Part shown: one piece after another, positions 1 through 14,300 of the stretch | Layout: every line of letters starts with the position of its first letter | Numbering within the stretch: position 1 is the first letter of the stretch | Origin: Osmia lignaria lignaria | Taxonomy: Eukaryota > Arthropoda > Insecta > Hymenoptera > Megachilidae | Length of the DNA stretch: 64,000 bases | Direction: 5' to 3' | Assembly: GCF_051020975.1 (NCBI RefSeq) | Contig: NW_027478160.1 | Coordinates: 6,346,001 to 6,410,000, forward strand | Program-made: the position numbers and the translations under genes | The notes under the pieces: model-generated | The model's input: only the letters and a program-made list of their open reading frames with translations | Database searches by the model: none | Told to the model about the DNA's origin: nothing

Positions 1-94
1 ATCACGGAAACGAAGCGAGCTATGGCAAAATGTTAGGAGACCTTTTTTGTAGAGAATTAAGTTTCCTACTTTTTATGTTCTATGATATTTTTTG
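1..94. repeat. Partial 322-bp unit at the left window edge
   Basis: This is the right-hand end of a unit cut by the window boundary. It begins at the 'atcacggaaacgaagcgagc' segment (the usual form is 'atctcggaaac') and runs through the T-rich stretch up to the next unit start at 95. It shows that the array continues leftwards. Confidence 0.95.
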
Positions 95-1382
95 ATCAGA
101 TGCGTAGTTCTCGAGATATATCAAGATATTTAAAAGTTCCGAAGCCGCACCAACATAATAGAGATACAGAAACACCGTGGCCCCTTTCTTTGAGATAACT
201 CTGCACTGTTGCGAGCTGTAAATGCCACTTCCAGCTTAGCTGTGCAGAAGAAGAACAACAAGAAGAAGAAATATCTCGAAATATGTCCGTCAGGCCCCTT
301 CCCTTGAGATATATCTGCAAATATCTCGGAAACGAAGCGAGCTATGGCAAAACGTTAAGAGACCTTTTTCGTAGAGAATTATGTTTCCTACAATTTATGT
401 TCTATGATATTTTTTGATCAGAAGCGTAGTTTTCGAGATATATCGAGATATTTAAAAGTTCCGAAGCCGCACCAACATAATAGAGATACAGAAACACCGT
501 GGCCCCTTTCTTTGAGATAACTCTGCACGATTGCGAGCTGGAAATGCCACTTCCAGTTTAGCTGTGCAGAAGAAGAACAACAAGAAGAAGAAATATCTCG
601 AAATATGTCCGTCAGGCCCCTTCCCTTGAGATATATCTGCAAATATCTCGGAAAGGAAGCGAGCTATGGCAAAATGTTAAGAGACGTTTTTTATAGAGAA
701 TTATGTTTCCTACAATTTATGTTCTATGATATTTTTTGATCAGAAGCGTAGTTTTCGAGATATATCGAGATATTTAAAAGTTCCGAAGCCGCACCAACAT
801 AATAGGGATACAGAAACACCGTGGCCCCTTTCTTTGAGATAACTCTGCACTAGTGCAAGCCGCAAATGCCACTTCCAGCTTAGCTGTGCAGAAGAAGAAC
901 AACAAGAAGAAGAAATATCTCGAAATATGTCCGTCAGGCCCCTTCCCTTGAGATAAATCTGCAAATATCTCGGAAACGAAGCGAGCTATGGCAAAATGTT
1001 AAGAGACCTTTTTTGTAGAGAATTAAGTTTCCTACTTTTTATGTTCTATGATATTTTTTGATCAGATGCGTAGTTCTCGAGATATATCAAGATATTTAAA
1101 AGTTCCGAAGCCGCACCAACATAATAGAGATACAGAAACACAGTGGCCCCTTTCTTTGAGATAACTCTGCACTATTGCGAGCTGCAAATGCCACTTCCAG
1201 CTTAGCTGTGCAGAAGAAGAACAACAAGAAGAAGAAATATCTCGAAATATGTCCGTCAGGCCCCTTCCCTTGAGATAAATCTGCAAATATCTCGGAAACG
1301 AAGAGAGCTATGGCAAAATGTTAAGAGACCTTTTTTGTAGAGAATTAAGTTTCCTACAATTTATGTTCTATGATATTTTTTG

Positions 1383-1704
1383 ATCAGAAGCGTAGTTTTC
1401 GAGATATATCGAGATATTTAAAAGTTCCGAAGCCGCACCAACATAATAGGGATACAGAAACACCGTGGCCCCTTTCTTTGAGATAACTCTGCACTAGTGC
1501 GAGCCGCAAATGCCACTTCCAGCTTAGCTGTGCAGAAGAAGAACAACAAGAAGAAGAAATATCTCGAAATATGTCCGTCAGGCCCCTTCCCTTGAGATAT
1601 ATCTGCAAATATCTCGGAAACGAAGCGAGCTATGGCAAAATGTTAAGAGACCTTTTTTGTAGAGAATTATGTTTCCTACAATTTATGTTCTATGATATTT
1701 TTTG
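1383..1704. repeat. Reference class A unit with GCACTAGTGC palindrome
   Basis: This is an exemplar of the second major class. Relative to class B it carries about ten linked differences spread over the unit, including 'agaagcgtagttttcgag' at the left end, 'tatcgagat' for 'tatcaagat', 'aggga' for 'agaga', 'cactagtgcgagccgc' for 'cactattgcgagctgc', and 'atgtttcctacaattta' at the right end. The central change creates a perfect 10-bp palindrome GCACTAGTGC at 1491-1500. By my count 48 units carry this palindrome: 46 before 31.0 kb and two at 59.3-60.0 kb. Left and right class markers usually travel together, but hybrids exist; for example the unit at 4281 has the class A right end with 'gttctcgag' at the left. 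Confidence 0.9.
1410..1616. repeat. Inverted short repeats CGAGATATTT inside the unit
   Basis: In class A units the decamer CGAGATATTT (1410-1419 in this exemplar) recurs in the opposite orientation as AAATATCTCG at 1557-1566 and 1607-1616. In class B units the left copy is altered to 'caagatattt', so the dyad is class-specific. Arms this short with loops of about 140 and 190 bp would not make a strong hairpin. They could be binding-site half elements or remnants of the older sub-repeat structure. The function is unknown. Confidence 0.6.
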
Positions 1705-4700
1705 ATCAGAAGCGTAGTTTTCGAGATATATCGAGATATTTAAAAGTTCCGAAGCCGCAACAACATAATAGAGATACAGAAACACCGTGGCCCCTTTCTT
1801 TGAGATAACTCTGCACTAGTGCGAGCCGCAAATGCCACTTCCAGCTTAGCTGTGCAGAAGAAGAACAACAAGAAGAAGAAATATCTCGAAATATGTCCGA
1901 CAGGCCCCTTCCCTTGAGATAAATCTGCAAATATCTCGGAAACGAAGCGAGCTATGGCAAAATGTTAAGAGACCTTTTTTGTAGAGAATTAAGTTTCCTA
2001 CTTTTTATGTTCTATGATATTTTTTGATCAGATGCGTAGTTCTCGAGATATATCAAGATATTTAAAAGTTCCGAAGCCGCACCAACATAATAGAGATACA
2101 GAAACACCGTGGCCCCTCTCTTTGAGATAACTCTGCACTATTGCGAGCTGCAAATGCCACTTCCAGCTTAGCTGTGCAGAAGAAGAACAACAAGAAGAAG
2201 AAATATCTCTAAATATGTCCGTCAGGCCCCTTCCCTTGAGATAAATCTGCAAATATCTCGGAAACGAAGCGAGCTATGGCAAAATCTTTAGAGACCTTTC
2301 TTGTAGAGAATTAAGTTTCCTACTTTTTATGTAGTACGATATTTTTTGATCAGATGCGTAGTTCTCGAGATATATCAAGATATTTAAAAGTTCCGAAGCC
2401 GCACCAACATAATAGAGATACAGAAACACCGTGGCCCCTTTCTTTGAGATAACTCTGCACTATTGCGCGCTGCAAATGCCACTTCCAGCTTAGCTGTGCA
2501 GAAGAAGAACAACAAGAAGAAGAAATATCTCGAAATATGTCCGTCAGGCCCCTTCCCTTGAGATAAATCTGCAAATATCTCGGAAACGAAGCGAGCTATG
2601 GCAAAATGTTAAGAGACCTTTTTTGTAGAGAATAATGTTTCCTACAATTTACGTTCTATGATATTTTTTGATCAGAAGCGTAGTTTTCGAGATATATCGA
2701 GATATTTAAAAGTTCCGAAGCCGCACCAACATAATAGAGATACAGAAACACCGTGGCCCCTTTCTTTCAGATAACTCTGCACTATTGCGAGCTGCAAATG
2801 CCACTTCCAGCTTAGCTGTGCAGAGGAAGAACAACAAGAAGAAGAAATATCTCGAAATATGTCCGTCAGGCCAGTTCCTTTGAGCTGAATCTGCAAATAT
2901 CTCGGAAACGAAGCGAGCTATGGCAAAATGTTAAGAGACGTTTTTTGTAGAGAATTATGTTTCCTACAATTTATGTTCTATGATATTTTTTGATCAGAAG
3001 CGTAGTTTTCGAGATATATCGAGATATTTAAAAGTTCCGAAGACGCACCAACATAATAGAGATACAGAAACACCGTGGCCCCTTTCTTTGAGATAACTGT
3101 GCACTAGTGCGAGCCGCAAATGCCACTTCCACCTTAGCTGTGCAGAAGAAGAACAACAAGAAGAAGAAATATCTCGAAATATGTCCGTCAGGCCCCTTCC
3201 CTTGAGATATATCTGCAAATATCTCGGAAACGAAGCGAGCTATGGCAAAATGTTAAGAGACCTCTTTCGTAGAGAATTAAGTTTCCTACTTTTCATGTTC
3301 TATGATATTTTTTGATCAGATGCGTAGTTCTCGAGATATATCAAGATATTTAAAAGTTCCGAAGCCGCACCAACATAATAGAGATACAGAAACACCGTGG
3401 CCCCTTTCTTTGAGATAAGTCTGCACTAGTGCGAGCCGCAAATGCCACTTCCAGCTTAGCTGTGCAGAAGAAGAACAACAAGAAGAAGAAATATCTCGAA
3501 ATATGTCCGTCAGGCCCCTTTCCTTGAGATAAATCTGAAAATATCTCGGAAACGAAGCGAGCTATGGCAAAATGTTAAGAGACCTTTTTTGTAGAGAATT
3601 AAGTTTCCTACTTTTTATGTTCTATGATATTTTTTAATCAGATGCGTAGTTCTCGAGATATATCAAGATATTTAAAAGTTCCGAAGCCGCACCAACATAA
3701 TAGAGATACAGAAACACCGTGGCCCCTTTCTTTGAGATAACTCTGCACTATTCCGAGCTGTAAATGCCACTTCTAGCTTAGCTGTGCAGAAGAAGAACAA
3801 CAAGAAGAAGAAATATCTCGAAATATGTCCGTCAGGCCCCTTCCCTTGAGATATATCTGCAAATATCTCGGAAACGAAGCGAGCTATGGCAAAATGTTAA
3901 GAGACCTTTTTTGTAGATAATTATGTTTCCTACAATTTATGTTCTATGATATTTTTTGATCAGAAGCGTAGTTCTCGAGATATATCGAGATATTTGAAAG
4001 TTCCGAAGCCGCACCAACATAATAGGGATACAGAAACACCGTGGCCCCTTTCTTTGAGATAACTCTGCACTAGTGCGAGCCGCAAATGCCACTTCCAGCT
4101 TAGCTGTGCAGAAGAAGAACAACAAGAAGAAGAAATATCTCGAAATATGTCCGTCAGGCCCCTTCCCTTGAGATAAATCTGCAAATATCTCGGAAACGAA
4201 GCGAGCTATGGCAGAATGTTAAGAGACGTTTTTTGTAGAGAATTATGTTTCCTACAATTTATGTTCTATGATATTTTTTGATCAGAAGCGTAGTTCTCGA
4301 GATATATCGAGATATTTAAAGGTTCCGAAGCCGCACCAACATAATAGGGATACAGAAACACCGTGGCCCCTTTCTTTGAGATAACTCTGCACTAGTGCGA
4401 GCCGCAAATGCCACTTCCAGCTTAGCTGTGCAGAAGAAGAACAACAAGAAGAAGAAATATCTCGAAATATGTCCGTCAGGCCCCTTCCCTTGAGATAAAT
4501 CTGCAAATATCTCGGAAACGAAGCGAGCTATGGCAAAATGTTAAGAGACCTTTTTTGTAGAGAATTATGTTTCCTACAATTTATGTTCTATGATATTTTT
4601 TGATCAGAAGCGTAGTTTTCGAGATATATCGAGATATTTAAAAGTTCCGAAGCCGCACCAACATAATAGAGATACAGAAACACCGTGGCCCCTTTCTTTG

Positions 4701-7700
4701 AGATAACTCTGCACTAGTGCGAGCCGCAAATGCCACTTCCAGCTTAGCTGTGCAGAAGAAGAACAACAAGAAGAAGAAATATCTCGAAATATGTCCGTCA
4801 GGCCCCTTCCCTTGAGATAAATCTGCAAATATCTCGGAAACGAAGCGAGCTATGGCAAAATGTTAAGAGACCTTTTTTGTAGAGAATTAAGTTTCCTACT
4901 TTTTATGTTCTATGATATTTTTTGATCAGATGCGTAGTGCTCGAGATATATCAAGATATTTAAAAGTTCCGAAGCCGCACCAACATAATAGAGATACAGA
5001 AACACAGTGGCCCCTTTCTTTGAGATAACTCTGCACTATTGCGAGCTGCAAATGCCACTTCCAGCTTAGCTGTGCAGAAGAAGAACAACAAGAAGAAGAA
5101 ATATCTCGAAATATGTCCGTCAGGCCCCTTCCCTTGAGATAAATCTGCAAATATCTCGGAAACGAAGAGAGCTATGGCAAAATGTTAAGAGACCTTTTTT
5201 GTAGAGAATTAAGTTTCCTACAATTTATGTTCTATGATATTTTCTGATCAGAAGCGTAGTTTTCGAGATATATCGAGATATTTAAAAGTTCCGAAGCCGC
5301 ACCAACATAATAGGGATACAGAAACACCGTGGCCCCTTTCTTTGAGATAACTCTGCACTAGTGCGAGCCGCAAATGCCACTTCCAGCTTAGCTGTGCAGA
5401 AGAAGAACAACAAGAAGAAGAAATATCTCGAAATATGTCCGTCAGGCCCCTTCCCTTGAGATATATCTGCAAATATCTCGGAAACGAAGCGAGCTATGGC
5501 AAAATGTTAAGAGACCTTTTTTGTAGAGAATTATGTTTCCTACAATTTATGTTCTATGATATTTTTTGATCAGAAGCGTAGTTTTCGAGATATATCGAGA
5601 TATTTAAAAGTTCCGAAGCCGCAACAACATAATAGAGATACAGAAACACCGTGGCCCCTTTCTTTGAGATAACTCTGCACTAGTGCGAGCCGCAAATGCC
5701 ACTTCCAGCTTAGCTGTGCAGAAGAAGAACAACAAGAAGAAGAAATATCTCGAAATATGTCCGACAGGCCCCTTCCCTTGAGATAAATCTGCAAATATCT
5801 CGGAAACGAAGCGAGCTATGGCAAAATGTTAAGAGACCTTTTTTGTAGAGAATTAAGTTTCCTACTTTTTATGTTCTATGATATTTTTTGATCAGATGCG
5901 TAGTTCTCGAGATATATCAAGATATTTAAAAGTTCCGAAGCCGCACCAACATAATAGAGATACAGAAACAGCGTGGCCCCTCTCTTTGAGATAACTCTGC
6001 ACTATTGCGAGCTGCAAATGCCACTTCCAGCTTAGCTGTGCAGAAGAAGAACAACAAGAAGAAGAAATATCTCTAAATATGTCCGTCAGGCCCCTTCCCT
6101 TGAGATAAATCTGCAAATATCTCGGAAACGAAGCGAGCTATGGCAAAATGTTAAGAGACCTTTTTTGTAGAGAATTAAGTTTCCTACTTTTCATGTTCTA
6201 TGATATTTTTTGATCAGATGCGTAGTTCTCGAGATATATCAAGATATTTAAAAGTTCCGAAGCCGCACCAACATAATAGAGATACAGAAACACCGTGGCC
6301 CCTTTCTTTGAGATAACTCTGCACTATTGCGCGCTGCAAATGCCACTTCCAGCTTAGCTGTGCAGAAGAAGAACAACAAGAAGAAGAAATATCTCGAAAT
6401 ATGTCCGTCAGGCCCCTTCCCTTGAGATAAATCTGCAAATATCTCGGAAACGAAGCGAGCTATGGCAAAATGTTAAGAGACCTTTTTTGTAGAGAATTAA
6501 GTTTCCTACTTTTTATGTTCTATGATATTTTTCGATCAGAGGCGTAGTTCTCGAGATATATCAAGATATTTAAAAGTTCCGAAGCCGCACCAACATAATA
6601 GAGATACAGAAACACCGTGGCCCCTTTCTTTCAGATAACTCTGCACTATTGCGAGCTGCAAATGCCACTTCCAGCTTAGCTGTGCAGAGGAAGAACAACA
6701 AGAAGAAGAAATATCTCGAAATATGTCCGTCAGGCCAGTTCCTTTGAGCTGAATCTGCAAATATCTCGGAAACGAAGCGAGCTATGGCAAAATGTTAAGA
6801 GACGTTTTTTGTAGAGAATTATGTTTCCTACAATTTATGTTCTATGATATTTTTTGATCAGAAGCGTAGTTTTCGAGATATATCGAGATATTTAAAAGTT
6901 CCGAAGACGCACCAACATAATAGAGATACAGAAACACCGTGGCCCCTTTCTTTGAGATAACTGTGCACTAGTGCGAGCCGCAAATGCCACTTCCACCTTA
7001 GCTGTGCAGAAGAAGAACAACAAGAAGAAGAAATATCTCGAAATAAGTCCGTCAGGCCCCTTCCCTTGAGATATATCTGCAAATATCTCGGAAACGAAGC
7101 GAGCTATGGCAAAATGTTAAGAGACCTCTTTCGTAGAGAATTAAGTTTCCTACTTTTCATGTTCTATGATATTTTTTGATCAGATGCGTAGTTCTCGAGA
7201 TATATCAAGATATTTAAAAGTTCCGAAGCCGCACCAACATAATAGAGATACAGAAACACCGTGGCCCCTTTCTTTGAGATAAGTCTGCACTAGTGCGAGC
7301 CGCAAATGCCACTTCCAGCTTAGCTGTGCAGAAGAAGAACAACAAGAAGAAGAAATATCTCGAAATATGTCCGTCAGGCCCCTTCCCTTGAGATAAATCT
7401 GCAAATATCTCGGAAACGAAGCGAGCTATGGCAGAATCTTAAGAGACGTTTTTTGTAGAGAATTATGTTTCCTACAATTTATGTTCTATGATATTTTTTG
7501 ATCAGAAGCGTAGTTCTCGAGATATATCGAGATATTTAAAGGTTCCGAAGCCGCACCAACATAATAGGGATACAGAAACACCGTGGCCCCTTTCTTTGAG
7601 ATAACTCTGCACTAGTGCGAGCCGCAAATGCCACTTCCAGCTTAGCTGTGCAGAAGAAGAACAACAAGAAGAAGAAATATCTCGAAATATGTCCGTCAGG

Positions 7701-10700
7701 CCCCTTCCCTTGAGATAAATCTGCAAATATCTCGGAAACGAAGAGTGCTATGGCAAAATGTTAAGAGACCTTTTTTGTAGAGAATTAAGTTTCCTACTTT
7801 TCATGTTCTATGATATTTTTTGATCAGATGCGTAGTTCTCGAGATATATCAAGATATTTAAAAGTTCCGAAGCCGCACCAACATAATAGAGATACAGAAA
7901 CACCGTGGCCCCTTTCTTTGAGATAACTCTGCACTATTCCGAGCTGTAAATGCCACTTCCAGCTTAGCTGTGCAGAAGAAGAACAACAAGAAGAAGAAAT
8001 ATCTCGAAATATGTCCGTCAGGCCCCTTCCCTTGAGATATACCTGCAAATATCTCGGAAACGAAGCGAGCTATGGCAAAATGTTAAGAGACCTTTTTTGT
8101 AGATAATTATGTTTCCTACAATTTATGTTCTATGATATTTTTTGATCAGAAGCGTAGTTCTCGAGATATATCGAAATATTTGAAAGTTCCGAAGCCGCAC
8201 CAACATAATAGGGATACAGAAACACCGTGGCCCCTTTCTTTGAGATAACTCTGCACTAGTGCGAGCCGCAAATGCCACTTCCAGCTTAGCTGTGCAGAAG
8301 AAGAACAACAAGAAGAAGAAATATCTCGAAATATGTCCGTCAGGCCCCTTCCCTTGAGATAAATCTGCAAATATCTCGGAAACGAAGCGAGCTATGGCAG
8401 AATCTTAAGAGACGTTTTTTGTAGAGAATTATGTTTCCTACAATTTATGTTCTATGATATTTTTTGATCAGAAGCGTAGTTCTCGAGATATATCGAGATA
8501 TTTAAAGGTTCCGAAGCCGCACCAACATAATAGGGATACAGAAACACCGTGGCCCCTTTCTTTGAGATAACTCTGCACTAGTGCGAGCCGCAAATGCCAC
8601 TTCCAGCTTAGCTGTGCAGAAGAAGAACAACAAGAAGAAGAAATATCTCGAAATATGTCCGTCAGGCCCCTTCCCTTGAGATAAATCTGCAAATATCTCG
8701 GAAACGAAGAGTGCTATGGCAAAATGTTAAGAGACCTTTTTTGTAGAGAATTAAGTTTCCTACTTTTCATGTTCTATGATATTTTTTGATCAGATGCGTA
8801 GTTCTCGAGATATATCAAGATATTTAAAAGTTCCGAAGCCGCACCAACATAATAGAGATACAGAAACACCGTGGCCCCTCTCTTTGAGATAACTCTGCAC
8901 TATTCCGAGCAGTAAATGCCACTTCCAGCTTAGCTGTGCAGAAGAAGGACAACAAGAAGAAGAAATATCTCGAAATATGTCCGTCAGGCCCCTTCCCTTG
9001 AGATATATCTGCAAATATCTCGGAAACGAAGCGAGCTATGGCAAAATGTTAAGAGACCTTTTTTGTAGAGAATTATGTTTCCTACAATTTATGTTTTATG
9101 ATATTTTTTGATCAGAAGCGTAGTTCTCGAGATATATCGAGATATTTAAAAGTTCCGAAGCCGCACCAACATAATAGGGATACAGAAACACCGTGGCCCC
9201 TTTCTTTGAGATAACTCTGCACTAGTGCGAGCCGCAAATGCCACTTCCAGCTTAGCTGTGCAGAAGAAGAACAACAAGAAGAAGAAATATCTCGAAATAT
9301 GTCCGTCAGGCCCCTTCCCTTGAGATATATCTGCAAATATCTCGGAAACGAAGCGAGCTATGGCAAAATGTTAAGAGACCTTTTTTGTAGAGAATTATGT
9401 TTCCTACAATTTATGTTCTATGATATTTTTTGATCAGAAGCGTAGTTTTCGAGATATATCGAGATATTTAAAAGTTCCGAAGCCGCAACAACATAATAGA
9501 GATACAGAAACACCGTGGCCCCTTTCTTTGAGATAACTCTGCACTAGTGCGAGCCGCAAATGCCACTTCCAGCTTAGCTGTGCAGAAGAAGAACAACAAG
9601 AAGAAGAAATATCTCGAAATATGTCCGACAGGCCCCTTCCCTTGAGATAAATCTGCAAATATCTCGGAAACGAAGCGAGCTATGGCAAAATCTTAAGAGA
9701 CCTTTTTTGTAGAGAATTAAGTTTCCTACTTTTTATGTTCTATGATATTTTTTGATCAGATGCGTAGTTCTCGAGATATATCAAGATATTTAAAAGTTCC
9801 GAAGCCGCACCAACATAATAGAGATACAGAAACACCGTGGCCCCTCTCTTTGAGATAACTCTGCACTATTGCGAGCTGCAAATGCCACTTCCAGCTTAGC
9901 TGTGCAGAAGAAGAACAACAAGAAGAAGAAATATCTCGAAATATGTCCGTCAGGCCCCTTCCCTTGAGATAAATCTGCAAATATCTCGGAAACGAAGCGA
10001 GCTATGGCAAAATCTTTAGAGACCTTTCTTGTAGAGAATTAAGTTTCCTACTTTTCATGTTCTATGATATTTTTTGATCAGATGCGTAGTTCTCGAGATA
10101 TATCAAGATATTTAAAAGTTCCGAAGCCGCACCAACATAATAGAGATACAGAAACACCGTGGCCCCTTTCTTTGAGATAACTCTGCACTATTGCGCGCTG
10201 CAAATGCCACTTCCAGCTTAGCTGTGCAGAAGAAGAACAACAAGAAGAAGAAATATCTCGAAATATGTCCGTCAGGCCCCTTCCCTTGAGATAAATCTGC
10301 AAATATCTCGGAAACGAAGCGAGCTATGGCAAAATGTTAAGAGACCTTTTTTGTAGAGAATTAAGTTTCCTACTTTTTATGTTCTATGATATTTTTCGAT
10401 CAGAGGCGTAGTTCTCGAGATATATCAAGATATTTAAAAGTTCCGAAGCCGCACCAACATAATAGAGATACAGAAACACCGTGGCCCCTTTCTTTCAGAT
10501 AACTCTGCACTATTGCGAGCTGCAAATGCCACTTCCAGCTTAGCTGTGCAGAGGAAGAACAACAAGAAGAAGAAATATCTCGAAATATGTCCGTCAGGCC
10601 AGTTCCTTTGAGCTGAATCTGCAAATATCTCGGAAACGAAGCGAGCTATGGCAAAATGTTAAGAGACGTTTTTTGTAGAGAATTATGTTTCCTACAATTT

Positions 10701-11364
10701 ATGTTCTATGATATTTTTTGATCAGAAGCGTAGTTTTCGAGATATATCGAGATATTTAAAAGTTCCGAAGACGCACCAACATAATAGAGATACAGAAACA
10801 CCGTGGCCCCTTTCTTTGAGATAACTGTGCACTAGTGCGAGCCGCAAATGCCACTTCCACCTTAGCTGTGCAGAAGAAGAACAACAAGAAGAAGAAATAT
10901 CTCGAAATATGTCCGTCAGGCCCCTTCCCTTGAGATATATCTGCAAATATCTCGGAAACGAAGCGAGCTATGGCAAAATGTTAAGAGACCTCTTTCGTAG
11001 AGAATTAAGTTTCCTACTTTTCATGTTCTATGATATTTTTTGATCAGATACGTAGTTCTCGAGATATATCAAGATATTTAAAAGTTCCGAAGCCGCACCA
11101 ACATAATAGAGATACAGAAACACCGTGGCCCCTTTCTTTGAGATAAGTCTGCACTAGTGCGAGCCGCAAATGCCACTTCCAGCTTAGCTGTGCAGAAGAA
11201 GAACAACAAGAAGAAGAAATATCTCGAAATATGTCCGTCAGGCCCCTTTCCTTGAGATAAATCTGCAAATATCTCGGAAACGAAGCGAGCTATGGCAAAA
11301 TGTTAAGAGACCTTTTTTGTAGAGAATTAAGTTTCCTACTTTTTATGTTCTATGATATTTTTTG
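1705..11364. repeat. 12-unit (3,864-bp) higher-order repeat, three core copies
   Basis: A core of six consecutive units recurs at 1705-3636, 5569-7500 and 9433-11364, spaced exactly 3,864 bp (12 units). Private markers keep their order: 'ccgcaacaacat' with 'gtccgacagg', then 'attgcgcgctgc', 'ggccagttcctttgagctg', 'gaagacgcacc' (3044, 6908, 10772 by its C) with 'ctgtgcactag', and 'gataagtctgcac'. Copies one and two share three further units on the left, including 'cacagtgg' or similar changes. The six units between cores are less well conserved, because the second interval contains a 3-unit duplication. Confidence 0.85.
7501..9432. repeat. 3-unit (966-bp) tandem duplication
   Basis: Units at 7501-8466 and 8467-9432 form two copies of a trimer. 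Shared markers are 'gcagaatcttaagagacg' before the block, 'aaaggttccgaag', 'gaagagtgctatgg' (7741 and 8707, 966 bp apart) and 'attccgagc'. The copies have since diverged: the first has 'gatatacctgc' and 'tcgaaatatttgaaag', the second has 'gaaggacaac' and 'gagcagtaaat'. The duplication lies between two cores of the 12-unit repeat and explains why their intervals do not match. Confidence 0.7.
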
Positions 11365-14300
11365 ATCAGATGCGTAGTTCTCGAGATATATCAAGATATT
11401 TAAAAGTTCCGAAGCCGCACCAACATAATAGAGATACAGAAACACCGTGGCCCCTTTCTTTGAGATAACTCTGCACTATTCCGAGCTGTAAATGCCACTT
11501 CCAGCTTAGCTGTGCAGAAGAAGAACAACAAGAAGAAGAAATATCTCGAAATATGTCCGTCAGGCCCCTTCCCTTGAGATATACCTGCAAATATCTCGGA
11601 AACGAAGCGAGCTATGGCAAAATGTTAAGAGACCTTTTTTGTAGATAATTATGTTTCCTACAATTTATGTTCTATGATATTTTTTGATCAGAAGCGTAGT
11701 TCTCGAGATATATCGAAATATTTGAAAGTTCCGAAGCCGCACCAACATAATAGGGATACAGAAACACCGTGGCCCCTTTCTTTGAGATAACTCTGCACTA
11801 GTGCGAGCCGCAAATGCCACTTCCAGCTTAGCTGTGCAGAAGAAGAACAACAAGAAGAAGAAATATCTCGAAATATGTCCGTCAGGCCCCTTCCCTTGAG
11901 ATAAATCTGCAAATATCTCGGAAACGAAGCGAGCTATGGCAGAATCTTAAGAGACGTTTTTTGTAGAGAATTATGTTTCCTACAATTTATGTTCTATGAT
12001 ATTTTTTGATCAGAAGCGTAGTTTTCGAGATATATCGAGATATTTAAAAGTTCCGAAGCCGCACCAACATAATAGAGATACAGAAACACCGTGGCCCCTT
12101 TCTTTGAGATAACTCTGCACTAGTGCGAGCCGCAAATGCCACTTCCAGCTCAGCTGTGCAGAAGAAGAACAACAAGAAGAAGAAATATCTCGAAATATGT
12201 CCGTCAGGCCCCTTCCCTTGAGATATATCTGCAAATATCTCGGAAACGAAGCGAGCTATGGCAAAATGTTAAGAGACCTTTTTTGTAGAGAATTAAGTTT
12301 CCTACTTTTTATGTTCTATGATATTTTTTGATCAGATGCGTAGTTTTCGAGATATATCAAGATATTTAAAAGTTCCGAAGCCGCACCAACATAATAGAGA
12401 TACAGAAACACCGTGGCCCCTTCCTTTGAGATAACTCTGCACTATTGCGAGCTGCAAATGCCACTTCCAGCTTAGCTGTGCAGAGGAAGAACAACAAGAA
12501 GAAGAAGTATCTCGAAATATGTCCGTCAGGCCCGTTCCTTTGAGCTGAATCTGCAAATATCTCGGAAACGAAGCGAGCTATGGCAAAATGTTAAGAGACC
12601 TCTTTTGTAGAGAATTAAGTTTCCTACTTTTTATGTTCTATGATATTTTTCGATCAGACGCGTAGTTCTCGAGATATATCGAGATATTTAAAAGTTCCGA
12701 AGCCGCACCAACATAATAGAGATACAGAAACACCGTGGCCCCTTTCTTTGAGATAACTCTGCACTAGTGCGAGCCGCAAATGCCACTTCCAGCTTAGCTG
12801 TGCAGAAGAAGAACAACAAGAAGAAGAAATATCTCGAAATATGTCCGTCAGGCCCCTTCCCTTGAGATAAATCTGCAAATATCTCGGGAACGAAGCGAGC
12901 TATGGCAAAACGTTAAGAGACCTTTTTTGTAGAGAATTAAGTTTCCTACTTTTTATGTTCTATGATATTTTTTGATCAGATGCGTAGTTTTCGAGATATA
13001 TCAAGATATTTAAAAGTTCCGAAGCCGCACCAACATAATAGAGATACAGAAACACCGTGGCCCCTTTCTTTGAGATAACTCTGCACTATTGCGAGCTGTA
13101 AATGAGACTTCCAGCTTAGCTGTGCAGAAGAAGAACAACAAGAAGAAGAAATATCTCGAAATATGTCCGTCAGGCGCCTTCTCTTGAGATAAATCTGCAA
13201 ATATCTCGGAAACGAAGCGAGCTATGGCAAAATGTTAAGAGACCTTTTTTGTAGAAAATTAGGTTTCCTACTTTTTATGTTCTATGATATTTTTTGATCA
13301 GATGCGTAGTTCTCGAGATATATCAAGATATTTAAAAGTTCCGAAGCCGCACCAACATAATAGAGATACAGAAACACCGTGGCCCCTTTCTTTGAGATAA
13401 CTCTGCACTATTGCGAGCTGCAAATGCCACTTCCAGCTTAGCTGTGCAGAAGAAGAACAACAAGAAGAAGAAATATCTCGAAATATGTCCGTCAGGCGCC
13501 TTCCCTTGAGATAAATCTGCAAATATCTCGGAAACGAAGCGAGCTATGGCAAAATGTTAAGAGACCTTTTTTGTAGAAAATTAGGTTTCCTACTTTTTAT
13601 GTTCTATGATATTTTTTGATCAGATGCGTAGTTCTCGAGATATATCAAGATATTTAAAAGTTCCGAAGCCGCACCAACATAATAGAGATACAGAAACACC
13701 GTGGCCCCTTTCTTTGAGATAAGTCTGCACTAGTGCGAGCCGCAAATGCCACTTCCAGCTTAGCTGTGCAGAAGAAGAACAACAAGAAGAAGAAATATCT
13801 CGAAATATGTCCGTCAGGCCCCTTTCCTTGAGATAAATCTGCAAATATCTCGGAAACGAAGCGAGCTATGGCAAAATGTTAAGAGACCTTTTTTGTAGAG
13901 AATTAAGTTTCCTACTTTTTATGTTCTATGATATTTTTTGATCAGATGCGTAGTTCTCGAGATATATCAAGATATTTAAAAGTTCCGAAGCCGCACCAAC
14001 ATAATAGAGATACAGAAACACCGTGGCCCCTTTCTTTGAGATAACTCTGCACTATTCCGAGCTGTAAATGCCACTTCCAGCTTAGCTGTGCAGAAGAAGA
14101 ACAACAAGAAGAAGAAATATCTCGAAATATGTCCGTCAGGCCCCTTCCCTTGAGATATACCTGCAAATATCTCGGAAACGAAGCGAGCTATGGCAAAATG
14201 TTAAGAGACCTTTTTTGTAGATAATTATGTTTCCTACAATTTATGTTCTATGATATTTTTTGATCAGAAGCGTAGTTCTCGAGATATATCGAAATATTTG

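Noticed and set aside
1400..1425. A CENP-B box-like site in 'tttcgagatatatcgag'
   Set aside because: It shares the TTCG and a spaced A with the mammalian CENP-B box, but lacks the required CGGG end. No unit shows the full consensus on either strand.
1557..1616. Transposon terminal inverted repeats suggested by the CGAGATATTT / AAATATCTCG copies
   Set aside because: The arms are ten bases, lie inside the unit, have no target-site duplications and flank no transposase; the array keeps perfect 322-bp register through them.
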